From contig NC_013173.1 in the NCBI RefSeq assembly GCF_000023225.1, positions 2,110,501-2,174,500 on the forward strand: a stretch of DNA of 64,000 nt. The letters run 5' to 3'. Shown here in pieces: positions 50,101 through 59,026 of the stretch. The stretch comes from Desulfomicrobium baculatum DSM 4028. Its GTDB lineage: Bacteria > Desulfobacterota > Desulfovibrionia > Desulfovibrionales > Desulfomicrobiaceae. Position 1 is the first letter of the stretch, and each line of letters starts with the position of its first letter. A model generated the notes under the pieces. The model saw only the letters and a program-made list of their open reading frames with translations, was not told the origin of the DNA and ran no database searches. A program made the position numbers and the translations under genes.

Positions 50101-53100
50101 TAGATGGTGTCGTCGCCATCCAGGCCGGAGAGCAGATTGGACAGGTTGTTGCCGGTAAGCACGTCGCCATGGGCGATGTCATTTGTTCCGGTGAGGTTCT
50201 CGATGCCCGCCAGCGTGTCGCCGAGGGCGTGATTGCCGTCGCCCCCGCCGAGTTGGGCCGTGGCCAGGTTCAGGTTCACATTCACCCAGGATGCGCTGGC
50301 GCTGTAGTCGACCATGTCCGAATGAAGCCCGCCGTCCAGGGAATCCGCGCCTACCCCGCCAATGAGGGTGTCGTTGCCGGATCCACCAATGAGGGTATCG
50401 TCACCGTCCAGACCGATGAGCAGATTGGCCAGGGTGTTGCCGGTGAGCACGTCGCCATGGGCGGTGTCTGTGGTGCCCGTCAGGTTCTCGATGCCCGCCA
50501 GGGTGTCACCCAACGCATCGTTGTCAGCCCCCCCGCCGACCTGAGCGGTGGCCAGGGTAAGGTTCACTTGAACCCACGACGCACCGCCGCTGTAGTCGCC
50601 CATGTCGGTGCCTGTGCCGCCATCCATGGAGTCGACTCCGGCTCCGCCGATCAGGGTGTCGTTGCCGGCTCCGCCGATGAGCGTGTCGATACCGGCAAGG
50701 CCGGTGAGCACATTGGCCTGGCCGTCGCCCGTGAGGCTGTCGTCCCAGCTTGAACCCGTGAGGTTCTCGATGCCAGCGAGCACGTCGCCCAGGGCATCAT
50801 TGCCTGCCCCGCCGCCGATCTGGGCCGTGGCGAGGTTCAGGTCCGCCTGAACCCACGCGGCGCTGGCGCTGTAGTCCACAGTGTCGGTGCCCAGCCCGCC
50901 GTCCAGGGTGTCGGCATTGACCCCGCCGCGCAGGATGTCGTTTCCGACAAAGCCGTATACGTGGAAGGTCGAGGTGTCGTCGTCGAAGTTGGTCAAAGCG
51001 GTCAGGTCGTCGGCGTTGTCCGTGCCCCAGACCTGCACCACGCTATTGTGAATGTCGAAGGTGTGCAGAGCGGTGGTCGCAGCGCCGTCGCTCACCGTGA
51101 AGGTGAAGCTGTCGCCGGTCACCACCTGGGCCTCCGCTCCGGCCGAAGCGGTGAATTGAAAGGCCACCCTGCCGTTGTCGATGTCGTCCTGGGTGAAGAC
51201 CGGCTGCGAGAAGTCGGTTATCTCCACGCCGTCCAGCAGCAGGACGCCGTGGACCGGCGCCTGGTCGATGGAATACGAGAGATCCGCCGCGTCATTGTCC
51301 ACGTCCGCCGCATGGAGCGAACCGGTCAGGGAGACAGAGGCCGTGTCGTCGGCAATGAGTTGGGTGTTGAGATCGACCACCGGCGCGTCGTTGACCGGGC
51401 TCACCTGCACGGTCACAGTGGCCTCGTCGCTCCAGCGCAGACCATCGCTCACTTTGATCGTGAAGGACGTGTCGCCGAAGAAGTCGCCGCCCGGCACCAT
51501 GCGCAGACCGCCCAGATCGGCGTACGTGATCGTATCGCCTTCCATCACCGCCTCCGCGCCCAGATACAGCGTGCCGTGGTCCGGCAGGCCGGTGATCTTC
51601 ACCAGAGCCGGTTCGAAGCTGTGGTCGTCGGCGTAGCGGCCGTCTGCAGTGAAGTCGCCGCTCTGAAAGGCCAGAGCCGTGTCCTCGTCCGTGGTCACGG
51701 CGAAATCGGCCATGACCGGGGCCGTCTCGCCGCCACCCAGGACCATGCCGCTTTCGAGGTACAGCTTCACGGTTTCGCCGCCGCTCTCGGCCTCGTACAC
51801 CGTGTAGGTCTTGCCGTCGCCCAGGGCGAACCCTTCGTCGATGGTCGCCCAGTTCCAGACGGCATAGCCGATGTGCAGCACGTCCCCAGCATCGCCGTTG
51901 ACGACGAGGGCCATGTTGCCGCTGCCGGCCGGGTCGAGGGCCGCGTTGTAAAGGATGGCGTCGCCGCTCACGGTCAGGCTGCCGGCGGTGCCGGTGAGAT
52001 CGATGCGTTCCACGCCTGAAATGGTGGTGGAGGCGGAGATGTCCAGGCTGGCGTCGCCGCTGTACAGCACGTCGCTGCCCGCCCCGCCGAGCACGGTGTC
52101 GCCCGCGCCGGCGATGATGACGTCGTCGCCGCCCAGGCCGTCAAGGATATTGACGCCCGCGTCGCCGACAAGCGTGTCGGCGTGGGCCGAACCCGTGACG
52201 TTCTCCATGCCGGTCAGCACGTCGCCTTCGGCGTGGTTGCCGGCCTCGCCGCCCGTCTGGGACGTGGTCAGGGTGAGGTCCACGTTTACGGCGGAAGTGC
52301 TGAGACTGTAATCCGCCGTGTCGGAGCCGTCGCCGCCAACCAGACTGTCGGCCCCGTCCAGGCCGGAGAGCACGTTGTTTCCGCCGTCGCCGATGAGCGT
52401 GTCACCATAGGCGGAACCCGTGACGTTCTCGATGCTGACGAGCATGTCGCCTTGGGCGTGGTTGCCGCCGTAGCGGGTGCCCGACGTGTAGGCGTCAAAC
52501 CAATAAAGAGCGGTGGTCACGTCTCCTCCGCCGGTCTGAGCCGTGGTCAGGTTCAGGTCGACCAGCACGGAGGCTTCGCTCAGGCTGTAGTCGGCGGTGT
52601 CGATGCCGTCGCCGCCGTCCAGGGTGTCGTTGCCGCCCAGACCGGCCAGGACGTCGTCGCCAGCGCCGCCCTGCAGCAGGTTCTGCGCGCTCAGATATTC
52701 GGGTTGCTCCACGGTGCTGCCGGTGAGCGTGTCGTTGAACTCGGAGCCCCACAGGCCGTCCATGTACCAGAGCTCGTCACCGTTCTCTTCGCCTGCTCCG
52801 CTCTGCAAGCCACCCTTCTGGATTTCCAGGCTGACGTTCACGCCCGAGGCGGCATTCGCGTAGGAGGCGATGTCGTAGTCCATGCCGCCCCAGATGTAAT
52901 CCGCCCCAAGGCCGCCCTCCAGCGTGTCGTTGTTGTTCACGCCCTCCAGTTTGTCGTTGCCCGCGCCGCCGATCATGAGGTCGTCGCCGTCAACGCCGAA
53001 CATCTCGTTGGCCTGGTCATTGCCGATGAGCGTGTCGCTGCCGTTCGTACCCACGGCGTTGACGATGCCGGTCAGGATGTCGCCGGTGGCGTCGTCGCCC

Positions 53101-55664
53101 CCGGGCTTGCCGGGCTGGACCATCAGGTTGCCGTCGGCGTCCAAGCCCTGGAGGCGCAGGTCAAGGTAAACGCCCTGGTAGCTGACATCGAAGTCGCCAT
53201 ACCCGGTCAGCTCGTAGCTGGCCGAGGATCTGATGCCGTTGCCGATGATGCGGTCGGCTCCCATGCCGCCGATAAGGGTGTCCAAGAGGGTGGCGCTGCC
53301 GCCTTCCAGGGTATCGTTACCCGTGCCGCCGATAAGGAGGTCCTGGGTGTTGTCAGAGCCGCCGTACAGGTAGTCGTCGCCAGCGCCGCCCCAGATGGAG
53401 TCGATGCCGCCTCCGCCGTGGAGGGTGTCGTTGCCTGCGTCGCCGTAGATGAAGTCTTCGTGAGTACCGCCATCAATCGAGTCGTTGCCGTCCCCGCCAT
53501 GAATCGTGTCGTAGAAGCCGCCGCCGAAGATGGTGTCGTCGCCGTCGTAAGCCCAAATGCGGTTGCTGCCGCCGTTGCCTGTAAGGGAGTCGCTGTACTG
53601 GGATCCATTGACGTCCTCGATGCCCGTCAGGATGTCGCCCTCGGCGTGGTTGCCCGCGCCGCCGCCGGTCTGCGCCGTGGTCCCGTTTTGGATGTTCAGA
53701 TCCACGTTCACCCAGGCGGTGCTGGCGCTATAGTCCGCCAGATCGCGGGTGCCCGTGCCGCCGTCCACCCTGTCAGCCCCGGCCCCGCTGACCAGGGTGT
53801 CGTTGCCCGCGCCGCCGATGAGGGTGTCGTCGCCGTCCAGGCCGATGAGATGATTGTTCGCAGCATTGCCCGTGAGCACGTCGCCGTGGGTGGCGTCGTT
53901 GCTGCCGATGAGATTCTCGATGCCGATAAGCGTATCGCCCTCGGCGTCATTGTCCGCCCCGCCGCCGCTCTGCGCCGTGGTGCCGTCCTGGATGTTCAGG
54001 TCCACGTTCACCCAGCTCGCGCTGGTGCGGTAATCGGCGAAATCCTGGCCCGCGCCGCCGTCGATCAGGTCGGCCCCGGCCCCGCCACGCAATGTGTCGT
54101 TGCCCACGCCGCCAAGCAGAGTGTCGGTGCCGTCCAGGCCGGAAAGGAAGTTGGCCGCCGCATCGCCGGTGATGCTGTCGTTAAAGCCCGAGCCAATGAC
54201 GTTCTCGATGCCGATGAGCACGTCGCCCTCGGCGTGGCCGCCTGCCTGGGTAGCGCGGGTCAAGTCGATGTCCACGGCAGCAGTGCTCGCGGTGTAATCC
54301 ACGGTGTCGCCGCCTTCCTGAGTGTAGAGCCAGGGCGTGTGCGATGCGTACGTCTGCCCGCCGCCGTCCAGGGTATCGCTGCCTGCGCCGCCGCGCAGGG
54401 TGTCGTTGCCGTCGAAACCGAAGACGTGGAAGGTCACGCCTTCGCGACTGAAATCCGCCGCGCCCGTCAGATCGTCGGCCTCGTCCGTGCCCCAGATCTG
54501 CACAGCGCTGTTGCGGATGCTGAAGGTCGTCTCGACGGTGCTCAGGCTGCCGTCATCGACGGTAAAGACAAAGGAGTCGTCCTCGATGACCCGGAATTCG
54601 TCGCCGGGCTGCGGGGTGTCGAAGCTAAAGGAGACGCGGCCGCCATCGATGTCGGCCTGGGTGAAGACCGGCTGGGAGAAATCGGTGATCTCGACGCCGT
54701 CCAGCAGCAGCACGCCGCTTACCGGTCCCTGGGTGATGGTGTACAAAAGATCCGCCGCATCGTTGTCCACGTCCGTGGCCGACAGGGACCCCGCCAGGGA
54801 TTGCGCGGTCAGGTCGTCCACCAGCAGCACATCGTTGACGGCGATGACAGGGGCGTCGTTGACCGGATTGACCGTCAAGGCCGCCTTGGCGGCAGATGAC
54901 GTTTCGCCGTCGCTTACGAGGTAGCTCAGTACGACATTGCCGTTCCAGTCCGCCGCCGGGGTGAAGGTCCAGGTCCCGTCGCCGTTGTCCGTCAAGACGC
55001 CGGACCCGTCCGCGAGGCGCAGGTCGGTCACAACCAGCGGAGCGTCGGCGGGGTTGTAGGCCTTGGCCAACAGCCCGGCCATTGTGATGAGCATGGACCC
55101 GTCTTCGTCCATGTCGCCAAGATCCACCGTGCCGAGCACCAAGAGCGAGTCGTCTTCCGGGGATGTCCGGAACCAGGCCAGCCCTTCCCACTCGACCTCG
55201 TCCTCGATTCCGCGACCGGCCAGGTCAGCGCCGGGCGTTGCGCTGAACGATCCCGATTCCAGAAATTCGGTCATGCCGAAGTCGTCGCCTGTGGCGCGAT
55301 CCAGAAAATCGGTGCTGCCGACGCTGGTCTGATGAATGCCGAGTGCCTGGCGGATTTGCGTGTCGCTGCTGAAGACGTCGCTCTCGGCTTCGGAAACCGA
55401 TGAGCTTGACGTGGCGGCTACGGTTTTCAGACCCGCGACCTGATCTTCGGGCAGCGCGCCCAGCGCCGACATCGCGACTTCGAGATCACTTTCGGGCGCT
55501 GAGACGGCAGCAGCTGTCGCATCGGCAGCATCCGCGCCCAGGCCATCGACCGCGACAACGGGCGGTTGCCCGCCCGGATTCAGCGGCTCCAAGCCGCCAG
55601 TGACGGCCTCGGTTTCATGCGCTTTGCCGTCTAAGGGTTGAACGATCCCCTGATTCTTGAACAT
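47154..55664 (-). CDS. Giant RTX adhesin 2 (2836 aa, type I secreted)
   Basis: ATG 55664 (MFKNQGIVQPLDGKAHETEA) follows AAGGAG by about nine bases and the conserved adhesin leader; 14 extra upstream codons are open but unlikely. Residues 1-170 are non-repetitive and carry the shared block STDFLDRATGDDFGMTEFLE. About 171-395 are two cadherin-like domains ('NGDGTWTFTPAADWNGNVV'; 'YTITQGPVSGVLLLDGVEI'), and a second cadherin-like pair lies at about 1315-1555. The rest is GGxGxDxLx calcium-binding arrays with DYSxSxxWVxVDL modules. Internal C-terminal-like modules occur at about 1211-1303 and 2291-2435, and the true C-terminal domain is at the end. A TAAA sequence at residues 50-53 could be a LapG-type cleavage site. 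It should be a surface adhesin exported by the adjacent transporter. Confidence 0.9.
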   Translation of the reverse strand: MFKNQGIVQPLDGKAHETEAVTGGLEPLNPGGQPPVVAVDGLGADAADATAAAVSAPESDLEVAMSALGALPEDQVAGLKTVAATSSSSVSEAESDVFSSDTQIRQALGIHQTSVGSTDFLDRATGDDFGMTEFLESGSFSATPGADLAGRGIEDEVEWEGLAWFRTSPEDDSLLVLGTVDLGDMDEDGSMLITMAGLLAKAYNPADAPLVVTDLRLADGSGVLTDNGDGTWTFTPAADWNGNVVLSYLVSDGETSSAAKAALTVNPVNDAPVIAVNDVLLVDDLTAQSLAGSLSATDVDNDAADLLYTITQGPVSGVLLLDGVEITDFSQPVFTQADIDGGRVSFSFDTPQPGDEFRVIEDDSFVFTVDDGSLSTVETTFSIRNSAVQIWGTDEADDLTGAADFSREGVTFHVFGFDGNDTLRGGAGSDTLDGGGQTYASHTPWLYTQEGGDTVDYTASTAAVDIDLTRATQAGGHAEGDVLIGIENVIGSGFNDSITGDAAANFLSGLDGTDTLLGGVGNDTLRGGAGADLIDGGAGQDFADYRTSASWVNVDLNIQDGTTAQSGGGADNDAEGDTLIGIENLIGSNDATHGDVLTGNAANNHLIGLDGDDTLIGGAGNDTLVSGAGADRVDGGTGTRDLADYSASTAWVNVDLNIQNGTTAQTGGGAGNHAEGDILTGIEDVNGSQYSDSLTGNGGSNRIWAYDGDDTIFGGGFYDTIHGGDGNDSIDGGTHEDFIYGDAGNDTLHGGGGIDSIWGGAGDDYLYGGSDNTQDLLIGGTGNDTLEGGSATLLDTLIGGMGADRIIGNGIRSSASYELTGYGDFDVSYQGVYLDLRLQGLDADGNLMVQPGKPGGDDATGDILTGIVNAVGTNGSDTLIGNDQANEMFGVDGDDLMIGGAGNDKLEGVNNNDTLEGGLGADYIWGGMDYDIASYANAASGVNVSLEIQKGGLQSGAGEENGDELWYMDGLWGSEFNDTLTGSTVEQPEYLSAQNLLQGGAGDDVLAGLGGNDTLDGGDGIDTADYSLSEASVLVDLNLTTAQTGGGDVTTALYWFDAYTSGTRYGGNHAQGDMLVSIENVTGSAYGDTLIGDGGNNVLSGLDGADSLVGGDGSDTADYSLSTSAVNVDLTLTTSQTGGEAGNHAEGDVLTGMENVTGSAHADTLVGDAGVNILDGLGGDDVIIAGAGDTVLGGAGSDVLYSGDASLDISASTTISGVERIDLTGTAGSLTVSGDAILYNAALDPAGSGNMALVVNGDAGDVLHIGYAVWNWATIDEGFALGDGKTYTVYEAESGGETVKLYLESGMVLGGGETAPVMADFAVTTDEDTALAFQSGDFTADGRYADDHSFEPALVKITGLPDHGTLYLGAEAVMEGDTITYADLGGLRMVPGGDFFGDTSFTIKVSDGLRWSDEATVTVQVSPVNDAPVVDLNTQLIADDTASVSLTGSLHAADVDNDAADLSYSIDQAPVHGVLLLDGVEITDFSQPVFTQDDIDNGRVAFQFTASAGAEAQVVTGDSFTFTVSDGAATTALHTFDIHNSVVQVWGTDNADDLTALTNFDDDTSTFHVYGFVGNDILRGGVNADTLDGGLGTDTVDYSASAAWVQADLNLATAQIGGGAGNDALGDVLAGIENLTGSSWDDSLTGDGQANVLTGLAGIDTLIGGAGNDTLIGGAGVDSMDGGTGTDMGDYSGGASWVQVNLTLATAQVGGGADNDALGDTLAGIENLTGTTDTAHGDVLTGNTLANLLIGLDGDDTLIGGSGNDTLIGGVGADSLDGGLHSDMVDYSASASWVNVNLNLATAQLGGGDGNHALGDTLAGIENLTGTNDIAHGDVLTGNNLSNLLSGLDGDDTIYGGGFYDTIYGGDGNDSIDGGTHEDAIYGGTGNDTLHGGGGIDSIRGGAGDDYLYGGADNIQDLLIGGTGNDTLEGGSATLWDTLVGGMGADRIIGNGVRSSASYELTGHGDYDVNWQGVYLDLRLQGLDADGNLMVQPGKPGGDDATGDILTGIVNAVGTNGADTLIGNDQNNEMLGQDADDLMIGGVGNDSLWGVNNNDTLEGGLGEDLIWGGMDYDIASYANAASGVNVSLEIQNYDADGNYSRQSGAGEENGDSLWYMDGLWGSEFNDTLTGRSTDIPDYMSVHNLIEGRGGDDILAGLSGNDTLDGGTGSDTANYSLSTSAVNVDLALSTAQTGGEVGNHAAGDVLISIENVTGSAYGDTLTGDGGNNVLSGLAGDDSLIGGGGDDTLIGGAGSDTFQGGDGDDLIRAGAGDVVDGGVGSDVLVSEDEYLDVTSSTTITGIERIDLTGAGKDLAVNGDAILLNGVADPAGSGFMALVVNGDDGDSVIRVADGWSWTLVASDMTVGGDGLTYALYEASKAGQTVRLYMETGLNEIELADGVYHVLGTEGHDDLTTVWDFTDSRHPFNIQGLGGDDTLLGGPGDDTLAGGAGSDLMDGGAGYDMASYSTSASWVDMDLNLQDGVTAQSGGGAANHAAGDTLIGFEGVIGSNDAAHGDVLTGDDQANMLVGLDGDDSLVGGAGNDTLVGGLGYDTLEGGDGDDWFQDGVGSYDNTYTGDYLVGGAGIDTVDYSNSLDVCMVDLTDSWYSFPNSSYSDAYCDTLVGIENIIGSQWFDSLLGDGGANMIDGGGYWDYILGRGGDDTLLGGSDNDTLDGGAGNDFMDGGADNDLLIGGAGIDTIQGGTGDDLIHGGADDVVDGGDGFDTFRLEDNIGTGSAFDLGAMNDAGRITGIERIDITGDADDANTLTLRAEDVFEVSGGSLYIDGDTGDSVTTMGEGWTQEAADVSHEGQTYHHYTAQYDSQTINLYVETTLAYQNEI
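49417..49553 (-). repeat. 137-bp segment identical to 32359-32495 in RTX adhesin 1
   Basis: By direct comparison the two stretches are identical base for base at an offset of 17058, and diverge on both sides. They encode the same residues, including MDYDIASYANAASGV. A third, diverged version is at about 52847-52980. The identity between paralogues indicates recent sequence exchange. Confidence 0.8.
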
Positions 55665-55690
55665 GTGGTTGCTCCTTGGTCGCCTAGTAC
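55665..55690 (-). promoter_or_regulatory. 5' leader of RTX adhesin 2, shared with adhesin 1
   Basis: On the minus strand: GTACTA, three bases, GACCAAGGAGCAA, six bases, ATG. See the matching leader at 45186-45212. Confidence 0.5.
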
Positions 55691-55732
55691 GACTCTTTGA
55701 AAGCAACCTACTTTTTTATGTATATTAAATAA

Positions 55733-55748
55733 CATACGTATACGTATG
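55733..55748. promoter_or_regulatory. Perfect 16-bp palindrome upstream of RTX adhesin 2
   Basis: CATACGTATACGTATG is its own reverse complement and lies 69 bases before the adhesin start. Similar GTATAC-centred sequences stand just before the second response-regulator gene (61339-61362). It is a candidate operator for a dimeric regulator such as the adjacent NarL/LuxR proteins. Confidence 0.4.
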
Positions 55749-56088
55749 GAATTCATACATGAATATGTACGCGTATATGCTTATTTTACGCCCGACAAAA
55801 ATAACCATCGTTAGTTATAAGCACCTCCATTTCAAGAATATCATCCACCTATAAGAACAGGGCCACCATGGACTTGCCTCTGCCGGCAATAATGAGAAAT
55901 CAATATTTATCATGCTGATTTTAAACGAAAAGAAAACACTTAAGGCAGCGCTACGCGCCCGATCATCGCCAGAAACTGAGTAGATGGTTTCGAAACCAAC
56001 GCAGATCACATCCAAGATAAATAATTACCTACGTAAATACTAATACATCCCCTTCAATTTTAAAACAAAAACCCTACCACAAAACAGA

Positions 56089-56133
56089 GGGAGGCCGCGA
56101 AATCTCACCCTTGAGCAAATCTCGCGGCCTCCC
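56089..56133. terminator. Strong 12-bp inverted repeat in the divergent control region
   Basis: GGGAGGCCGCGA (56089-56100) and TCGCGGCCTCCC (56122-56133) pair perfectly around a 21-base loop. On the minus strand T-rich sequence (CTGTTTTGTGG then GGGTTTTTGTTTT) follows, so it could end a minus-strand transcript from the 56160-56400 island. Otherwise it could be an operator or ncRNA stem. Confidence 0.5.
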
Positions 56134-56192
56134 GCCACAGAGGTTACGGTAACGATAGTCGTCCCGGTGAAAAAGGGCTCAATGTCTTTTCA

Positions 56193-56396
56193 CTACCTGA
56201 AAAGCATGGATCCACCCCGACGTATACCAGCCCACTTGCCCAGGCTACGCACTTCGCCAGGCACACGTAGGCGGGGATCACTTTTGCGGCACATTCCGAA
56301 TTCTTTCAGCAGTCCCTGACAATGATCTCTCGCGATGTTTCGCACTGACCTCCTGGATGACCCTCTCTCCTCCCGCATCCTCCCTGAGCACGGCAT
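56193..56396 (-). other. Possible small gene or ncRNA in the adhesin-transporter spacer
   Basis: A minus-strand frame of 67 codons lies in the GC-richer island. An internal GTG (VRNIARDHCQGLLKEFGMCR) is preceded by GGAGG at three bases and would give about 50 basic residues. I recognise no family, and codon use is not telling. With the terminator-like hairpin downstream at 56089-56133, the island resembles a short independent transcription unit, coding or not. Confidence 0.25.
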
Positions 56397-56812
56397 GTCC
56401 TGAGCACACGCTATATGTTTATATGCATTTGTGCGGACATTTCAAAATACAATACATACTAAAATATGCATAAATAGGATCCAAAAATACTGATCCTTAG
56501 GAATAATTCTACCCTCTCCGCTCATGTAATGTCTAATTATACGGGAAAGGCCATCACCCCCTCAAAGGCAGCCCACCCCGTATCACTGATCTTCAAACAG
56601 CACGGCACGGCGCAAATCCTCCCGGACACCACTTCAATCGTGACTGCCGGGAAAAAAAACTCGCGAGCGTGCTTCTCAAACGGCGAGAGAATCATTCGGA
56701 ACAAAATCCGGAACATTTGTAGCTCGTCAAATTTGTGCAACATTTCAATAAGATGCCTGCAACGCGCTCACAGCGTAAGCGGTCATCAAAACACGCAAGC
56801 AAGGAGAGTCAG

Positions 56813-59026
56813 ATGCTGCAGGAGTCGCAAACAACCAACGGCGGAACTATCCAACCCGTCGTCTCGGAACGAACGGAAAGCCAGGCAACGACCGACGCGC
56901 TTTCCGGGTGCCTTCTCTTTGTCGCCAAACATCACGGCCGCGTCCTTTCGCCCGCGTCCCTCCTGTCCGGCCTGCCTCTCGACGCGCAGGGGCGGCTGAC
57001 TCCCGGCCAGGTCGAAGCGGCCGCCCGCAACGCCGGCATGTCTGCCCGCATCGTCAGGAGTCCTCTGTCACAGGTCGCGCGCTTCGCCCTGCCGGCCGTG
57101 CTCTTTCTTGAAGACGACCAGGCCTGCGTACTCGTGGAGATGGACGGCGAGAAACTGACCGTCGCCCATCCGGCCCTCGAAGAAGGCGTCAAGGTCATGC
57201 CCCGCAAGGAACTTGAAAAGCTCCACGCGGGCCACGTCCTCTACCTCCTGCCCATCAGGGAGGAGTCTGCGCACCAACGCCCTTCTCTCAAAACCAAAGG
57301 GCATTGGTTGTTGAGCGCCCTGCTCAAAAACTGGCGCTCGTACTCCCAGGTCATTATCGCGGCGGCCATTCTGAACATCCTGGCCCTGGCCTCGCCACTC
57401 TTCGTCATGAACGTCTACGACCGGGTAGTGCCCAACAACGCCCTGGAAACCCTCTGGGTGCTGGCCATCGGCATGGCCGTTGTCTTTGTTTTCGACTTCG
57501 CCATCAAAAGCCTGCGCGCCTACTTCATCGACAACACCGGCAAGAAGATCGACGTTGAACTGGAGGGCAGACTCTTCGACCAGCTCCTGAACATGCACCT
57601 CAAGGACAAGCCCGCCTCGGTGGGCTCTTTCGCCAACCTCCTGCGCGAACTGGAAGTCCTGCGGGATTTCTTCACCTCGGCCACGCTGGTGAGCTTCGTG
57701 GACCTGCCCTTCATTCTGCTCTTCATCGCCATGTTCTGGTACATCGGCGGCCCCATCGCCTTCGTTTTCATGGCCGTCCTGCCCATCACGATCCTCATCG
57801 GCCTGGCCATCCACGTGCCCATAAAAAACTCCGTCGAGGGCGCCATGGCCAAAGGCAACGGCAAGCACGGAGTGCTCGTGGAGACTTTGAGCAACATCGA
57901 AACGGTCAAGGGCCTGGGCTGCGAGGCGACCATGCGCCAGCGTTGGATGCGCGACACGGCCGACAGCGCCAGGCACGCGATCCGCTTACGCTCCCTGTCC
58001 CACCTGGCCATGAACTTGACGGGATTCGTGCAACAGTTCGCCTACGTGGTCATCATCATTGTCGGCGTCTACCTGATCAAAGACGGCACGCTGACAACGG
58101 GCGGGCTGGTGGCCTGCTCCATCCTGAGCGGCAGGGTCATGGCCCCCTTCGCCCAGATTGCCCAGCTCCTCACGCGTCTGCACCATACCATGAACGCCTA
58201 CTCGGAGTTGGACAAGGTCATGAGCCTGTCGGTCGAACGCACGGATACGCACTCTTTTCTGCATAGGCCGCAATTGGCGGGAAACATTGAATTCCGCGAC
58301 GTCACCTTCTCCTACCCTGGTTCAAAACTCCCTGCCCTCAAGGGGTTGAACCTGCGCATCGCAGCCGGCGAACGCGTGGGCATCGTGGGGCGGACCGGTT
58401 CGGGCAAGTCAACACTGGGGAAACTGATATTGAGTCTTTACACCCCTGATCAGGGCTCGGTGCTGGTGGATGGAGCGGACCTGCGCCAGGTCGACCCGGC
58501 GGATCTGCGTCGCTGGACCGGATACATGCCCCAGGATGTGGCGCTGTTCCAGGGTACGGTTAGGCAGAACATCTGCATGGCGCATCCCCAGGCTTCGGAC
58601 CAGGAAATCCTGCAAGCCGCTCAGATATCGGGCACCCACGACTTCATGCGCACCAACCCCCAGGGCTACGCCCTGCACGTAGGGGAACGCGGCGGCACCC
58701 TTTCCGGAGGCCAGCGCCAGGCCATCTCCATCGCCAGAGCGCTGCTGCGCAACCCGCGCATCCTGGTCATGGACGAACCCTCCAGCTCCATGGACTCCCA
58801 GTCCGAGGCGCTGCTGCTGCAACGCCTCAAATTATTTCTGGACGGAAGGACGCTGGTGCTGATCACCCATCGTCCCTCTCTCCTTGAACTGGTGAACCGT
58901 CTGGTTGTCATTGACGACGGCCGGGTGGTGGCGGACGGGCCCAAGGACGTGATCGTGCGGCAACTGCAGTCCGGAGGAATTCCCGTCAATCAAGACATGC
59001 AGCAGCAACCGGGGGCCAAACAATGA
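56813..59026 (+). CDS. Type I secretion ABC transporter, LapB-like, with C39-like domain
   Basis: ATG 56813 (MLQESQTTNGG) has AAGGAG six bases upstream and gives 737 residues. Residues about 30-140 are a C39-peptidase-like domain. The usual catalytic Q-x-x-C start is replaced by ALSGCLLFVAKHHG, so it probably binds cargo without cleaving it. Six membrane helices follow (about 165-430). The nucleotide-binding domain has Walker A GIVGRTGSGKSTLGKL (near 527), signature LSGGQRQAISIARALL (near 628) and Walker B ILVMDEPSSSMDSQSEA (near 652). It should power export of both RTX adhesins, as the only such transporter in the window. Its stop overlaps the next start by ATGA. Confidence 0.93.
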   Translation: MLQESQTTNGGTIQPVVSERTESQATTDALSGCLLFVAKHHGRVLSPASLLSGLPLDAQGRLTPGQVEAAARNAGMSARIVRSPLSQVARFALPAVLFLEDDQACVLVEMDGEKLTVAHPALEEGVKVMPRKELEKLHAGHVLYLLPIREESAHQRPSLKTKGHWLLSALLKNWRSYSQVIIAAAILNILALASPLFVMNVYDRVVPNNALETLWVLAIGMAVVFVFDFAIKSLRAYFIDNTGKKIDVELEGRLFDQLLNMHLKDKPASVGSFANLLRELEVLRDFFTSATLVSFVDLPFILLFIAMFWYIGGPIAFVFMAVLPITILIGLAIHVPIKNSVEGAMAKGNGKHGVLVETLSNIETVKGLGCEATMRQRWMRDTADSARHAIRLRSLSHLAMNLTGFVQQFAYVVIIIVGVYLIKDGTLTTGGLVACSILSGRVMAPFAQIAQLLTRLHHTMNAYSELDKVMSLSVERTDTHSFLHRPQLAGNIEFRDVTFSYPGSKLPALKGLNLRIAAGERVGIVGRTGSGKSTLGKLILSLYTPDQGSVLVDGADLRQVDPADLRRWTGYMPQDVALFQGTVRQNICMAHPQASDQEILQAAQISGTHDFMRTNPQGYALHVGERGGTLSGGQRQAISIARALLRNPRILVMDEPSSSMDSQSEALLLQRLKLFLDGRTLVLITHRPSLLELVNRLVVIDDGRVVADGPKDVIVRQLQSGGIPVNQDMQQQPGAKQ

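Larger units (their letters stand above)
55691..56812. other. Divergent control region between RTX adhesin 2 and the transporter genes
   Basis: This 1.1-kb region is mosaic. AT-rich stretches (about 55690-56060 and 56400-56520) surround a GC-richer island (about 56085-56400). It contains the palindrome at 55733, a strong inverted repeat at 56089-56133, a weak minus-strand frame at 56193-56396, and the transporter's ribosome site at 56801. A 68-codon frame on each strand near 56530-56750 is not convincing. Both promoters should be here. Confidence 0.5.

Noticed and set aside
55815..56015. 66-codon minus-strand frame upstream of adhesin 2
   Set aside because: Trp/Cys-rich irregular sequence without a start signal; likely chance.
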